This document shows positions 47,261-60,442 of a stretch of DNA of 64,000 nt, in pieces. The stretch lies in the NCBI GenBank assembly GCA_017871115.1, contig JAFCIZ010000006.1, positions 4,526,001 to 4,590,000 of the forward strand. The letters run 5' to 3'. The position numbers and the translations under genes are program-made. The DNA is from Cunninghamella blakesleeana (lineage: Eukaryota > Mucoromycota > Mucoromycetes > Mucorales > Cunninghamellaceae). The stretch's first letter is position 1. Each line of letters opens with the position of its first letter. Under the pieces are notes generated by a model, which searched no databases, was not told the DNA's origin, and saw only the letters and a program-made list of their open reading frames with translations.

Positions 47261-50015
47261 CTATTTTTGTTGAATGTCAATAGTAATATCATGGGCTTTA
47301 TCTTCTAATGGTTGTTGTTTTTTAATGTCTTCCTTATCCATGTCTATATTTTCTTTTGGTGTAATTAAATCGTGATGTTTAATAAAAAGTGAACTAATAA
47401 AACTAATGCCTGTTAAAGGAGTTAAGATATAAAAGGCCAATCTTAATGCACCAGCGTAAACATGTAATGTTGCATCTTTGTATTCATCTGGTAATCCGTT
47501 TCTAATAAATAAATAGGAGTCCAATACATTTTGTACGTGTTCTGGTGGTAAAATAGTTGGTAGTTCTTTAACTAGAGTTGTATTAATGATACTGCTGACG
47601 ACAGCTACGCCTACAGCTTCACCTAATAATCTTGTAAAATTACCAAGGCCAGTAACAATAGCTAAATAATAAAAAAAGTGAGAAAATCAATGTCTATTAT
47701 ATATATATATATATATTACCAATATCCTTTGGATCTGCAGCAGCTTGAATGGCAATAATCGTAGAAGAGAATAAAAAGCCCATACCTGTGAAAAAAAGAA
47801 AAGAGATATTCAAATATTAGTATATTGATATATAATAAATATGCATAATTGACAACACATTCCTTATATACTAAAAATATAAACTTACCCATACTACCAA
47901 TAATTAAAAAACCATATATTAAAGCAAAATCTGTATCAACATCAAGAAGACTTAAAAGACCCATATCTAATGTAATAATGAAACAACCTGACCAAATACT
48001 AATGAGTTAATCGGATAAAAAAAGGGAGAGATTAGATTATTAATGTGATTATGGTTACTACTAACTTTATTTTTTAATTTACTACTTACAAAATACGAAA
48101 AGTAGCTAATTTTGATATTAAAATACCAGCAAGGGTAGAGAAGAATGAAATAACAAGTTGAAATGGAAGTAATCTGATACCTGTTTTTTATATATTCAGT
48201 AAATTAATAATGATTAGAATAAATATCCTCTTCTTTCATTTATATCTCTATAATCTATATACTTATTTACCAGACCACATTGCCGAATCCCCTTTAATCA
48301 CTTGGTAATAATTTGGTAAGTAAAAAACAACCGAGAAAAAGTATATACCAGAAAAGAAGTTGGTAAGAAGGATAGCTACACAGGATTGGTTTTTAAAAAT
48401 GTAAGGTGGAAAAATTGGTTCAACAGCATATTTACATTCTACGACAGCGAAAATAATAATAAATACTAAAGATAAAACTAACGGTGCAATAACGGGTGCT
48501 GATTTCCATGGATACATTGTTCCACCCATATTGAGAGCCAATAAAAACAAAATAGCTGATATCAATATTAATATTGTTCCTATAAATGTAGTTTAAAAAT
48601 AATATAATATAAAATATAAGTCAAGTTTTACAGTTAACAATTGTAACATTTCTTATGATTTGTATATCTTTTTATATTTATTAAATTTTATATATATTTA
48701 CCAAGATAATCTATCCGTTTTAATTTACTCATAAAAGAAGCCTTAGGAAGAGTCTCATGGAAAAAGAAGATAATAAATAAAACTGCAATTCCTCCAATGG
48801 GTAAACTATATTAAAATAAATATATTAGAAAGATTAGTTTTAGAACACATATACTTTATGAAATATTTAGAATTTTTTCTATTAATATTAACTCCATTTA
48901 CTTTATAAAAAAGGCCCATCTCCAAGTTGCATTATCCGTTAATAAACCCTACACATACAAAAAAGTAAATATGCACAAGAAAAAAAAATTAAAATTCAAG
49001 CATAAAAAAAGTTAAAAAATTTTAAACCCCTACTCCAATAAGTGGCCCAACACAAGAAGCAAATGCAAAAACACCATTTATGATTCTAAAAAATCAATTA
49101 AAAAAAGAGATTAGATCTTACTTATTTAAATAAAATAATTCTATTATTACTATTTTATATATATGTATTATTACCCTTGATAACTACCACGTTTTTCTAA
49201 AGGAATCAACTCTGATACAATTGTAAAAACACCAGCAAAGACTCCAGCAGCACCTATCCCTGCTATGGCTCTCGATATGATTAACATAATCATCGTCTTT
49301 TTAGAAAAAAAAAAATTAGAAAAATCACGGTTCTGTTTTCTTCTTTATTTTTTTGAATCTTACTTTAGCTACGCCACATAAAAGCGATCCTACTAAAAAA
49401 ATACCAACACTTGCTACCAAAGTCCATTTTCGGCCAAATATATCGGAGAGTTTTGAAAAAATAGGTTCTACAATGAAATTATAAATATAAAGTTTAAAAA
49501 TTTTTTGATTGGTTTTCGTTTTTACTTTTTTTTTTTTTTCTATTATTTCATATCTTCTTCCACATACGAAAAGAATCAAAGGTGAGTACATAGGCAGTAG
49601 ACACCCAAACAGTGATGGAAGCTGCATTGAATTCTGTCCCAATTTTTGGTAAACAAGGACTTATGATAGTTCTATCATTATTTTTTTTTTAAAAAAAACG
49701 ACAAAAAAAGAAAAAGTGAAAAAAAAAAAAAAAACCAATAAGCCATCATGGTTTAAATATACTTAAATAAGAATATAAATATATTTCTACATACCCGTCC
49801 AATGCGCCTAAAAATAATGTTATTTGTAATGCAATAAATGTCATTGCTGTTTTCCATTTTTTATTATCTGCAGCGATAGTATGTTTCTCATCATCACCAT
49901 TATCATGTTCAGTGGATATAGTTATTTTTTTATCTTCAGCTGTCAAACTAATATTATTATTTTGTATAGTATTGATTGACTCTATACTATGGCTACGTTC
50001 ATCTTTTTTTTCCAT
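47261..50015 (-). CDS. DHA2-type MFS transporter (14 spans, drug/toxin efflux-like), about 12 exons
   Basis: About 560 residues, from MEKKDERSHSIESIN (ATG at 50013-50015) to ITIDIQQK at 47261. The first helix reads ALQITLFLGALDGTII. Motif A is KLSDIFGRKW and the next span reads LVGSLLCGVA. A family C-like motif is seen in FASCVGPLIG, followed by LLTDNATWRWAFFINLPIGG. Helices 7-14 follow (MISAILFLLALNMGG, LLTNFFSGIYFFSVVFYLPNY, FTRLLGEAVGVAVVSSIINT, LRLAFYILTPLTGISF). This order is standard for fungal DHA2 proton-drug antiporters. Compared with the MFS gene at 27942 it lacks the Vba-specific wording, so the two are distant paralogues, not a tandem copy. The substrate is unknown. Introns are small and often split helices. 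Confidence 0.85.
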
Positions 50016-50458
50016 TCTTTTTTTATTATTATTCGATTTTTTCTCTTTTTTTATTTAGAAAAATCCAATTAATAATAAAAATGCGTGAAAATCAAATAAA
50101 GAGAAAGAAGAAAGAAAGAAAGAAAGAAAGAGAAAAAGGTGCCTTAAAAAAAAAAATCGGGCGGCGAAAATTTAAATTGGTGTTGCTCTAGTTTTAAAAA
50201 GTTTTACCGAGTTTTTATTTTTTATAATCATTCCCGATATGCCAATATAAAATTAAATCAATTAGAAAAAAAATAATGCAAATATTACAGTATAACAAGA
50301 AAGGTTTTAAATGAAATAAATGATCTATAGTGATAGGTGAATATAAATAATAATGATAGTAATAATAAAAAAATGCTATGATAATGTATAAAATATATAG
50401 TTTTTTTAAAAAAAACTATATTATTACACGACTTAAAATAATACATGGTGTGAAAATT
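50016..50458. other. MFS promoter and PARN 3' flank
   Basis: About 440 bases. A GAAA repeat run (about 50107-50133) and a GC-rich box ATCGGGCGGCG (50156-50166) lie 90-150 bases upstream of the MFS start, and a second box TTCCCGATATGCC is at about 50230. No gene. Confidence 0.55.
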
Positions 50459-53400
50459 CTATTCTGTTGATTTTTGCTTCTTCGTTTCCATTTCATATTC
50501 TTCGAATTCATTTTTACGTTTCGTTTGAAAGCTTGCTGGTATAGGGATATCTAAATCTGTAAACAAGTAAATTTTAATATAATAAAAATGATGAGTAAAC
50601 ATGAGAAAAAAATCCTTTTTTAAATTTAATAGATATATAAATAACTATATGCTTGTGATACTTACCATCATAACTTGATCCTCCTGTAGGTAACGCTGAC
50701 TGAGCTGAACTGATTGTCGATCCATCAAACTCTAATTTAGTTGGTGTTTCAGTAGAAGTAGAAATGTTTGATTCACTTTGTAATGGAATAGAAGATTGAG
50801 AGGTTGATTCTTGGCCTTGTACAGATGATGGTTTTTGTTGTTGTGCTTTGGTAGATTTTTGTAATAGTTCCCATTGTTCACCTGTCAATATTTCCATATT
50901 GGCAGCCGCTTGGTTAATATTATAAGCAACGCCTTCAGTGTATCTTGTTCCACCTTGAAGAAAAGGGCGTACGCGTTCTATACCAAGTATACCTGTTTTC
51001 ACTAAATCCACTTTTGCAAATGTTTTGATTGTTAACCAAGCTGAACTTTCGTCAATCCAACTGATCCATATAGGTGCAATCTCAGGGTATAATCTTTCAA
51101 TAGCGGGATGAGTAACACCTGGTGGGATATTTTGTAAATAGAATCGATTCTTTCTGATATTTCCATCTAAAATAAATAAAATAAACAAACATTAAATATA
51201 ACATAAGTTATGAATATTCTATTTTTTTAGTTGTTTTATAAATATAAACATAAATAAATAAATAAAATTACCTTGTGTTTCTGTGCCATACAAATCGATA
51301 TAAGGAACATCACTTCTCATTAAAAACACTTTGCTATAGTAAGGTGTAATATTTTTTTCAGTAAAAATGCTTTTCTTGATTAATTTGATTGGAGGTTCGT
51401 CATCATCATCATCTATTTCCCCTTCTTCTTCTTCGTCATCATCGTCAGAGTCAGAGTCTTCACCTTCTTCCTCAGAGTCATCATCATCACTTTCTTCATT
51501 TTCTCCTTCTTCTTCTTCTTTTTCTTCATCTTCATTTACACTTTCATCTTTGCCATCTTCTGTTGTTTTATCTAATTTGGTTACTCCCTTTTGTACATCT
51601 TCATCTAAAATTGTTGATCCCTTTTCATCCTTATTTGTTTTCATTTTATAATTATTTCCCTCATCCTTTTTACCATTCACTTCACTGCTGTTTACCATTT
51701 CTACATCAGTTGTTGATCCGTCCATTTGTTTATCTGTTTCAGATTCTGTTGAAATTTGCGATTTATCCTCTAAGGCTGCATTTTTTTCTTTTTTTTGTTG
51801 TTCTAACTTTTCATCTGTTATTATTTAAAGAAGTTATATAAGCAATTAATTTTTTCTCTTTATGTGTACGTATTTACCTTTTTTTTCATTTACCTTCTTT
51901 TTCTTTAATATAATATATAAAACCAAGATAAATAATACCAGTCATATATGCGTCGTACCCAGCTTCATGACACTTGTCAGGTGATCCACTAGAACTATAT
52001 CTTTCAAATCCTTCAGCTAATTCTAAGAACAAATCATAATAATGAAAATAAGAATATTAATTATAAACACTGGTTTATTTTGTAATCCATATATAACTAT
52101 ATAAACTTACTAATAACATGGCCGCCTTTTCGTAATTCTTCTTCAACTGTATTAAATAATGATCCCAAAACAGATGTATTAAAGCATGACTAAATTGAAT
52201 ATAAATACAAATAGATATATGTATTCATAAATATTAATACACATATATAAAAAATAATGATAATAAATATAAATATTTGATAACATTTTGCTGTACCTTT
52301 AATAACGGGTGAAATTCAGCTAAATACTTGGTATCTACTACACTAAATGATAATATACATTTTTTAAAAAAGAAAATGAGTATTATTATTTCTTTTTTCT
52401 GATGAAGATTCACTGTATATTGATTTATTAGTTATGCATTACGTTTCCCACATCGATTTAACTAAATCTTTAAAATCAGATATATTTTCAGGTAGATTAT
52501 GCCAAAACTGATCCAAAGTATAACAGAGATCGAACATTCCATTATGAAATACTACAGGACATTTTGATTCTTTGATAGCCTCAATAATGTTTCTAAAATT
52601 AAGTAACGGTGACTAAAAATAAAATAAAATAAACGTGAAAGGTTAATTATATATTTACAATGAAAGGTAATATTTATGATAATCTATTTTTTAAAAAGCA
52701 ATATTACATCCGGTGTTTTTTGCAATCTATCTTCAGCTTTGACTTTATGAATTTCCATATTACGTGTATCTCTTGATTCACCCTTTAAAAATCCACTATA
52801 TTTTCTATAAATATATATAGAATCCATTAAAAATCAATACCATTGATACATTGTATTTATAAATGCAGATTATTATCTTTAGTATTTACCCTTGTTGAAT
52901 TTCTTGATAGACAATGCGTCGTTGTGTTGAGTTATTTGTTTGTACAACTAAAGGTTTCTGAGTCCCATTTTGTAACCATTCATTAAGATTTCTTCTAAAG
53001 TGTTCTAAAAACATTTTACCCGATTTATTAAGACTTGACTCTATAATATATATATTTATGTATATGTATGTGAGTGAGTTTTTGATATACATGTATGATT
53101 TATTATCTTATTAAACCATTCTATTATCATTATTATAATTTTTATTGTTTATTTACCCAATTGTGAAGGGTGGCGTTGTATAACACTAACTCCGTTGCCA
53201 TACGTAATAGTATTTCTTTCTTCCACAAAGTTGTAAAAAGGGATCCCTTGATCAATCAATTTATTAAAGTCAAATCCGTTGGATCTCAAAAAGGCAAGTG
53301 AGCTAGCACTACAAGAAAAGGTACGTCTACTTTGAATAGTATCTGTATCATCTCCATAGATATAAAAATTGAAAGGTTTTGCTATATATCCTTGATCAGT

Positions 53401-53741
53401 TTCCTTAAAAGTGCATACACCAAATTGAACAATAGTATATGTGTCCACGATTTGTCTAATTTTAGAATAACGTGTTTGTATATCATCTGCGTTGTGAAAT
53501 TGGGTACCTGATGTAGTAAGTCCTATAATTATATATTAATAAATAATAGTATAAAAAAAGGTAAGAATAGTAACATAAAAAATAGCTTATCTTAATTTTG
53601 TAGATCATAATCAATAAGTTTCTTTATTTTAAAAAAAAAAATACCAGTAAATTCAGTATCAATAGCAATAAAATCAGCCTCCAATATAGCTTTTTTAATT
53701 TCTGGATATGATTCTTCAAAGTTGGATTTTAGTACTTCCAT
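50459..53741 (-). CDS. PARN: Poly(A)-specific ribonuclease PARN (DEDD-type deadenylase), about 11 exons
   Basis: The product removes 3' poly(A) tails from mRNAs and trims small RNAs. It starts MEVLKSNFEESYPEIKKAIL (ATG at 53739-53741), and the first exon ends ADFIAIDTEFTG, supplying the D and E of the DEDD set. Later come FCTFKE-like VQFGVCTFKETD, the R3H-like stretch MFLEHFRRNLNEWLQNGTQ, CPVVFHNGMFDLCYTLDQFW (third D) and CHEAGYDAYMTGIIYLG (His and fourth D). An acidic linker of about 110 residues (runs of E, D and S) separates this from an RRM-like part (PYYSKVFLMRSDVPYIDLYG, WLTIKTFAKVDLV). The end reads KRKNEFEEYEMETKKQKSTE, a likely nuclear signal. Stop TAG at 50459-50461. PARN is absent from budding yeast but kept in many other fungi. 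Confidence 0.88.
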
Positions 53742-53993
53742 ATTTTAGTTTTTATATTAAAAAAGAAAGAGGATTGAAAGGGAAGCAAAAAAAATATTGA
53801 ACGACTGCTCTTTTTTTTGCTGAGTTTATTTTTCTTTAAAAAAATCAATGCATTTTTAAAAAATTAAAAAATTGAAAAACTCTACTTTTATATAAACCTC
53901 GGTAAAGCTCAATTAATATTCGTTTATTTACCAATATATACCCTTTTTATAGTATGTTCAATACTCAACGCATCGGAAAAATATGATTTTTAC

Positions 53994-54032
<39 letters not shown>

Positions 54033-54612
54033 TAGATAGATAGATAGATAGAGAGATCATGTTCAATTAATTTGAATTTACAGTATACCTTCATCTGTTC
54101 TCTAGATTTTAAAAAATTATCGTTTTTTTTCATTTTATTTTTTTTGATTTTAAAAGTCAACGGTTTCAACATTGTCCAAATTCATATCGGAAAGCAACTA
54201 CTTTTACACAATTTTTCTAACCAGCCAATCATATACTACCACTACAAAAAAAAAGAAAAATATAAATATTCCAGTTTACAAATTTGGAAATGGTTGGGTG
54301 CGTTTTTTTCTTTGTTTTGTTTTTATTATTGCAGTGTATCATGAAAAAAATGAATATTTTTTGTCTTTTGTTTTGTTTTTTTTTAAAAAAAAAAAAGGTT
54401 AAATTATTTTGCGAATATATATAAAAAAGAAATGAATAATAATAATAACAATATATATATAAATATAATATATAAATATAATATATATAAAAGTATAAAA
54501 TATAAAGGATGAAAAAAAAAATAACTAAACAATGGAAAAAGGGTTTTTTTTAAAAAGATAATAAAAGAAGCTATTTATATATGTATATATATTTATAAAA
54601 AAAAGAAGAAAA
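53742..54612. other. PARN promoter and H2A.Z 3' flank
   Basis: About 870 bases without a supported gene. It contains the PARN upstream region with a CTCGG box near 53899, a TA plus GATA microsatellite and a T-run/A-run junction near 54378-54396. Short plus-strand frames across 54072-54402 are A/T-driven. Confidence 0.5.
53995..54055. repeat. (TA)n then (GATA)n compound microsatellite
   Basis: About 17 TA units followed by about six GATA units. Likely polymorphic and useful as a marker. Confidence 0.9.
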
Positions 54613-55254
54613 TTAAGCTTTTTTGCCAGTTTTAGTATTTCCAATCAATGATTTATGAATATGAGGTAAAACACCACCACCAGCGATAGTAGCCTTGATA
54701 AGAGCATCTAATTCTTCATCCCCACGAATAGCTAATTGTAAATGTCTAGGAGTAATACGTTTCACTTTTAAATCTTTTGTAGCATTTCCGGCCAATTCTA
54801 ATACTTCTGCAGTAAGATATTCTAATATGGCAGCTGTATAAACGGCGGCTTTTGCACCTACACGAGCGTTATTTCGAGTTTTTGCTTTTAAATAACGATG
54901 GATACGACCTACAGGAAACTTTTTTTAAATATGTACAAAATTATAAAAATATATTATTGTTATTAGTAAGAAACATTGTAACCTAGACCATATGGATGAT
55001 AATATATCTAGATATTTTATTTTTATTCATCTTTTATTACTTGAAGACCAGATCTTGCGGATTGAGATACTGTTGGTTGTTTTACTTCTTTTCTTTCGAT
55101 TCTTGGTTGAGAAACAGCTTGATCAGACTATATATATTTATTATTAGTGTAAACAAAAAGAATGAAAAAGGTACGATAAAAGCTGATTAGAGATATAATT
55201 CACAAAATTAATAAATTTTTCATTACATTTTTATTGATATTATTTATTTACCAT
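54613..55254 (-). CDS. HTZ1: Histone H2A.Z, 3 exons
   Basis: 131 residues. The exons are 55252-55254 (only ATG), 55041-55127 (29 codons) and 54613-54918. The core reads [59 protein letters not shown], then [20 protein letters not shown] and [11 protein letters not shown]. The DEELD acidic patch and the IHKSLIG end are diagnostic of the H2A.Z variant, which SWR-type remodellers place at promoters. The N-tail [29 protein letters not shown] has only two lysines and several acidic residues, unlike the Gly/Lys-rich acetylated tail usual for H2A.Z. The first exon being only the start codon is forced by an in-frame TAG right before exon 2. Upstream, 313 bases separate it from the divergent myosin gene. 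Confidence 0.9.
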
Positions 55255-55567
55255 GATAATTAAATATTAAGTGAAATTATAAAAGTTACAATATAAAAAA
55301 AATAGCAAATGGATAATAATAAATAGATAGAAGGAAAAAAAAAAATAACAATAAAAAAAAGACGAAAAAAAAAGGAAAGTAAATAAAAATCGCGTAGATT
55401 TTTTTAATGAAAAAAAAAAAAAAATGAAAATTAAAGCTCCGTGATTCTTGGCGGGGTTTTTTTAAACCTTTTTTAAACTTTCTTTTTTCTTTCTTTCCTC
55501 TTACTCTCCTTCCTTCCTTTTTTTTATATTAACTAGATACTGTCTTTTATTTATATTTGTATATAAC
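55255..55567. promoter_or_regulatory. Shared divergent promoter, H2A.Z and class I myosin
   Basis: The 313 bases between the two start codons must hold both 5' regions. The only GC-rich element is TTGGCGGGG at 55448-55456, about 200 bases from the histone start and 112 from the myosin start, followed by a T-run and a CT-rich tract. A/G-rich and A-run sequence fills the histone side. Which elements act on which gene cannot be told from sequence. Confidence 0.5.
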
Positions 55568-58500
55568 ATGAAGGTAAGAACCTTTTACTATTTAAAAATA
55601 TATAAATTATATTTTATATATAGCTATTATTTTTATTGGCATTATTTTCATTTTTATTTTTTTTAAAAAAATATATATACGAGTCCACTATTTTTAATAT
55701 AATGTTTTTTAAACCATTTTTTATATTTAATATGATAGAAATTTGGAAAAAAAGGAATTAAAGCCAATAGACCAGCTCGTGCTGATTGGAAAGATACCGC
55801 CAAGAAAAAGCAAGTTGGTGTTTCTGATATGACCTTACTTACAAAAATTACGAACGAAGCTATTAATGACAACTTGATGAAAAGATGGCAAAATGGCGAT
55901 ATTTATGTAATATTATATATTATACATACATACATATTATTAGGATTATACATGTAAAAAGTACCGTATACTAATCTAATCTCCTCTTCTTTTTTTTCAT
56001 TTTTTTTATTATTTGTTAGACATATATTGGTCATGTACTTATTAGTGTAAATCCTTTCCGAGATCTAGGGATATACACAGAAGATATATTAACAAGCTAT
56101 CAAGGAAAAAATTTATTGGAAGTAGGTTGATATATATTCATTAAATTTATGTACAAAATAAAAATGATATTTAAACTTATATATTCTGTCATTATTTTTT
56201 CTCCTATTTTATTTAAATAATAGATGCCACCTCATGTATTTGCTGTTGCTGAAGCTGCATATCATCATATGAAATCGTATTCAGAAAATCAATGTATTAT
56301 TATTAGTGGTGAATCAGGTACGTTATATATAATAAATACTATTATATAATTATAAACTTATATTCATTAATAAGAAGGAAAAGAAAATGAATTAATTTGC
56401 TTTTTATTAATATTTTTTTAATAGGTGCTGGGAAAACAGAAGCTGCCAAAAGAATCATGCAATATATTGCTGCTGTCTCAGGTGGAAAAAGTTCTGCCAT
56501 CCAAAAAACAAAGGATATGGTCCTCGCTACAAATCCTTTATTAGAAAGTTTTGGGTGTGCTAAAACTTTAAGAAACAACAATTCCTCTAGACATGGTAAA
56601 TACCTGGAAATACAGTTTAATCCTCAAGGTGAACCTGTTGGAGCTATCATTACAAATTATTTATTAGAAAAGGTAATAAAATAAAAAGGTTTATATAAAA
56701 GAAAATGTAAATAAGTGATATATATAGGTGCACTAATATATATACTATTTGTGATGCCAATATAGAATCGTGTCGTCGGTCAAATTGAAAATGAACGTAA
56801 TTTTCATATTTTTTATCAATTAACTAAAGTCGCACCTCAGCAATACAAAGGTAATAAAAATAAAAAATAAAAAAAATTGTACTACATGAATTGTATCTAT
56901 ATGAAAGTTGTACTCATTTTATTGTTTTTTATAATAGAACAATTTGGATTACAAGGTCCTGAAAGTTTTTTATATACTAGTAAAAGTAATTGTTTAAATG
57001 TTGATGGTATTGATGATGCTAAAGATTTCGATGATACTCTTGTAAGTTATTGTATTATATACTTTATTTTCATTCTTATTAATTTTTCTTTTTATTTACT
57101 ATTATTATTAGAAAGCAATGGGTGTTATTGGTCTTCAACAACATGAACAAGACGATATCTTTAAGATGTTGTCTGTTATTTTATGGCTAGGAAATGTTGT
57201 TTTTATTGAGGATGATAACGGACATGCTTGTGTTTCAGATGGAGACGGTAAGATTTTTACTTAATTATGTATATATAGGTAAAATATTAGTTACATGACT
57301 TCATGATTAATTGTAAATATTTTTTATTTTATATCAGTCGTTAATTTTATCGCCTATCTTTTTGGTGTTGATAACGAATCTCTTCAAAAATCCTTGACAA
57401 ATCGTATAGTAGAAACCCAAAGGGGTGGTAGAAGAGGTAATAACAATTAATTAATAAATACAGTTTTTTTTTAAAAAATTTAAATAAAGTAGAATGGGGT
57501 AGAATTAATAAAAAAATTGATTTAACACAAATAATTATGAATATTAATAGGAAGTGTATATGAAGTACCATTAAATGCTGCACAAGCAACATCTGTGCGA
57601 GATGCATTATCTAAAGCCATCTATGAACGATTATTTGAATGGATTGTAGCACGTGTAAATGTCTCTTTACAAGCCCATGGCCAAGTTTCCACAGTAATTG
57701 GTGTATTAGATATTTATGGATTTGAAATTTTTGACGACAACAGTTTTGAACAGCTTTGTATTAATTATGTAAATGAAAAACTTCAACAAATTTTTATTGA
57801 ATTAACATTAAAAGCTGAACAAGAAGAATATGTACGTGAACAAATTGAATGGACACCTATTAAATTCTTTAACAACAAAGTAGTCTGTGATTTGATTGAA
57901 GAAAAGCGACCACCTGGTATTTTTGCTGCCTTAAATGACGCCTGTGCTACGGCTCATGCTGATTCCTCTGCTGCTGATAATTCATTTGTCCAACGGCTTG
58001 GATTTCTTTCTTCCAATCAACATTTTGAATCCCGTGGTAACAAATTCTTAATCAAACATTATGCTGGTGACGTGATGTACAATGTGGAAGGATTAACAGA
58101 TAAAAATAAGGATTCATTATTAAAAGATTTATTAGAATTGGCAGCTTCTTCTGATAATCCATTTATTTCTCAAACCTTATTCTCTGAACGCGTGGATCCC
58201 AATTCTAAAAAGAGACCTCCTACTGCAAGTGATAAGATCAAAGCTTCGTGTAATGCATTGGTTAGTAAATTAATGCAATGTCATCCAAGTTATGTACGTA
58301 CTATTAAACCTAATGATAGTAAAAGTTCGAAAGACTATGATCAAAAACGTGTACTCCATCAAGTTCAATACCTTGGTTTGTGTGAAAACATTCGTGTCAG
58401 ACGTGCTGGTTTTGCTTATAGAACAGTAAATAAAAATAAAAATAAAAATAAATATAGGATAAAAATAATAATGGCAATAATATTTGCTCATGTTATAAAA

Positions 58501-60411
58501 AAAGTATTAATTTTAACTAAACTCTAACATATACATCATTTATTTGTTTTTTTAGACATTCGAAAAATTTGCGGAACGATTTTATTTATTATGTCCTCAA
58601 ACTGGCTATGCAGGTGATTATATTTGGTCTGGAGATTCAAGAAGTGCTTGCGAAACAATTTTGAAGCATAATAACATTGCACCTTCTGAATGGCAAATGG
58701 GTACCTCTAAAATATTTATTAGACGTCCAGAAACTGTAAAGTGAAAAATAGGAATATAAATAGGAATAATATATATATACTTGTGTATGTACATGCATAT
58801 GTGTATACTATACAATATATTAACTCATTATTATTATATTTTGTAGATTTTTGCTTTAGAAGATCTTCGTGATAAATACTGGCATAATATGGCTACTAGA
58901 ATTCAACGATTCTGGAGATTGAATAAGCACAGTATTGGTTATTTGCAGTTACGTGATTATGGTAATCAAATATTGGATCATCGTAAGGAACGTCGTCGAT
59001 TCTCAATACTAAGCCAACGTAGATTTGCTGGTGACTATTTGGGTGTACAATTTGGTTCTGGTGTAGGTGCTTTAATTAGAAATACTCTTAACTTGCAAGG
59101 TAATAATAATATAAATATAAAAGGAAAACACATATACTTTTATATTAGTTTATGTTTATACAAATATATACTTGTATATATTATAGGTAATGAAGAAGTT
59201 GTATTCAGTATGCGTTGTAATATGTTGGTTCCAAGAGCTATGCGTTCTAGTGTTCCTAGTCCTCGTACTATAGTAATTGTAAGTATTCAATTTGTTTATC
59301 TACTATATATATATATATATATATATTAAAAGATATTAATTTTTTTTTTAAAGACCAATCAAAATATTCATATCTTGATAACAACAAAATCAGGCTCTTC
59401 TTTACAAATGATGGATGAAAAAGTGATCCCATTCAGTTCAATTCAAAACCTTAGCACATCTACTCTTCGTGATGATTGGATTGTAATACATTTGAATAAT
59501 TCTCCAGATGGAGATGTCCTTCTCAATTGTATATTTAAAACAGAATTGGCCGCTCATATTGTGCAACAAAGCAATGGTAGAGTACAACTAAATGTAGAAC
59601 AAACTATCCAATACAAGAAAAAAGGTGGAAAGGCTGTCACACTACAATTTATTAAAGATGAAACCGTTAAACGAGATGATGTTTATAAGAGTCATGTTGT
59701 AAGGGTCCCCTCTGGAGAACCTGCTTCTAGTGGTAAAAATGTCATTGATATTAATATACTATAATTATTTTTTTAAAAAAATTAAAAAAAAGGGGTATAT
59801 AAATGATAGATATTCTCTTTCTAATACAACAGCCCTATACTATTTTAATTTTTTGAAACATATTAGAATCCCGTGGAATGATAGCCACAAAATCAAGCGC
59901 TGGTAACCGTAATCGACCTACACCTACTAGTAGACCTATACCTTCAGCAAATACTGCAAATCGTCCTACACCTGCTTTACCGACCGCTAATCGACCAACA
60001 CCAACACCACCATCTGCTTCTAATTCTGTTCGTCCACCTGCTCCAACATCCTCTATTCGTCCTCCTGGTGTGTCATCTTCTATACGTCCTCCTGGTGTAT
60101 CATCTTCTATACGCCCTCCTGGTATATCGTCATCCATTCGTCCTCCCCCTCCTGTCACTTCATCAATCAATACTAATGGATCAAGTATATCACCTCCTAA
60201 CGTCAATGCTACAGCCCAGCGACGAGTTGCTCCTCCTCCTCCTCCTCCTCCTTCAAGTGCTGCATCACCCCCTCCTCCACCACCACCTGCTAAACCAGCT
60301 TTACCACAATACAAAGCTATTTATGCATTCCAATCTGCTGAAGAAGGTGAAATTGCTTTCCAAAAGGGCGATATTCTTGAAATAGTTGAGAAAGATGAAA
60401 ACGGTAATAAC

Positions 60412-60442
<31 letters not shown>

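Noticed and set aside
27942..50015. The two DHA2 transporters plus NmrA-like gene as a secondary-metabolite cluster
   Set aside because: They are separated by housekeeping genes, and no backbone synthase, P450 or cluster regulator is present.
51367..51841. Ser/His/Leu-rich plus-strand frames
   Set aside because: Antisense of the acidic linker of PARN; they result from GAT/GAA runs.
59835..60314. Gly-rich 159-codon minus-strand frame
   Set aside because: Antisense of the Pro-rich TH2 tail of the myosin gene; Gly runs come from CCT/CCA codons read backwards.
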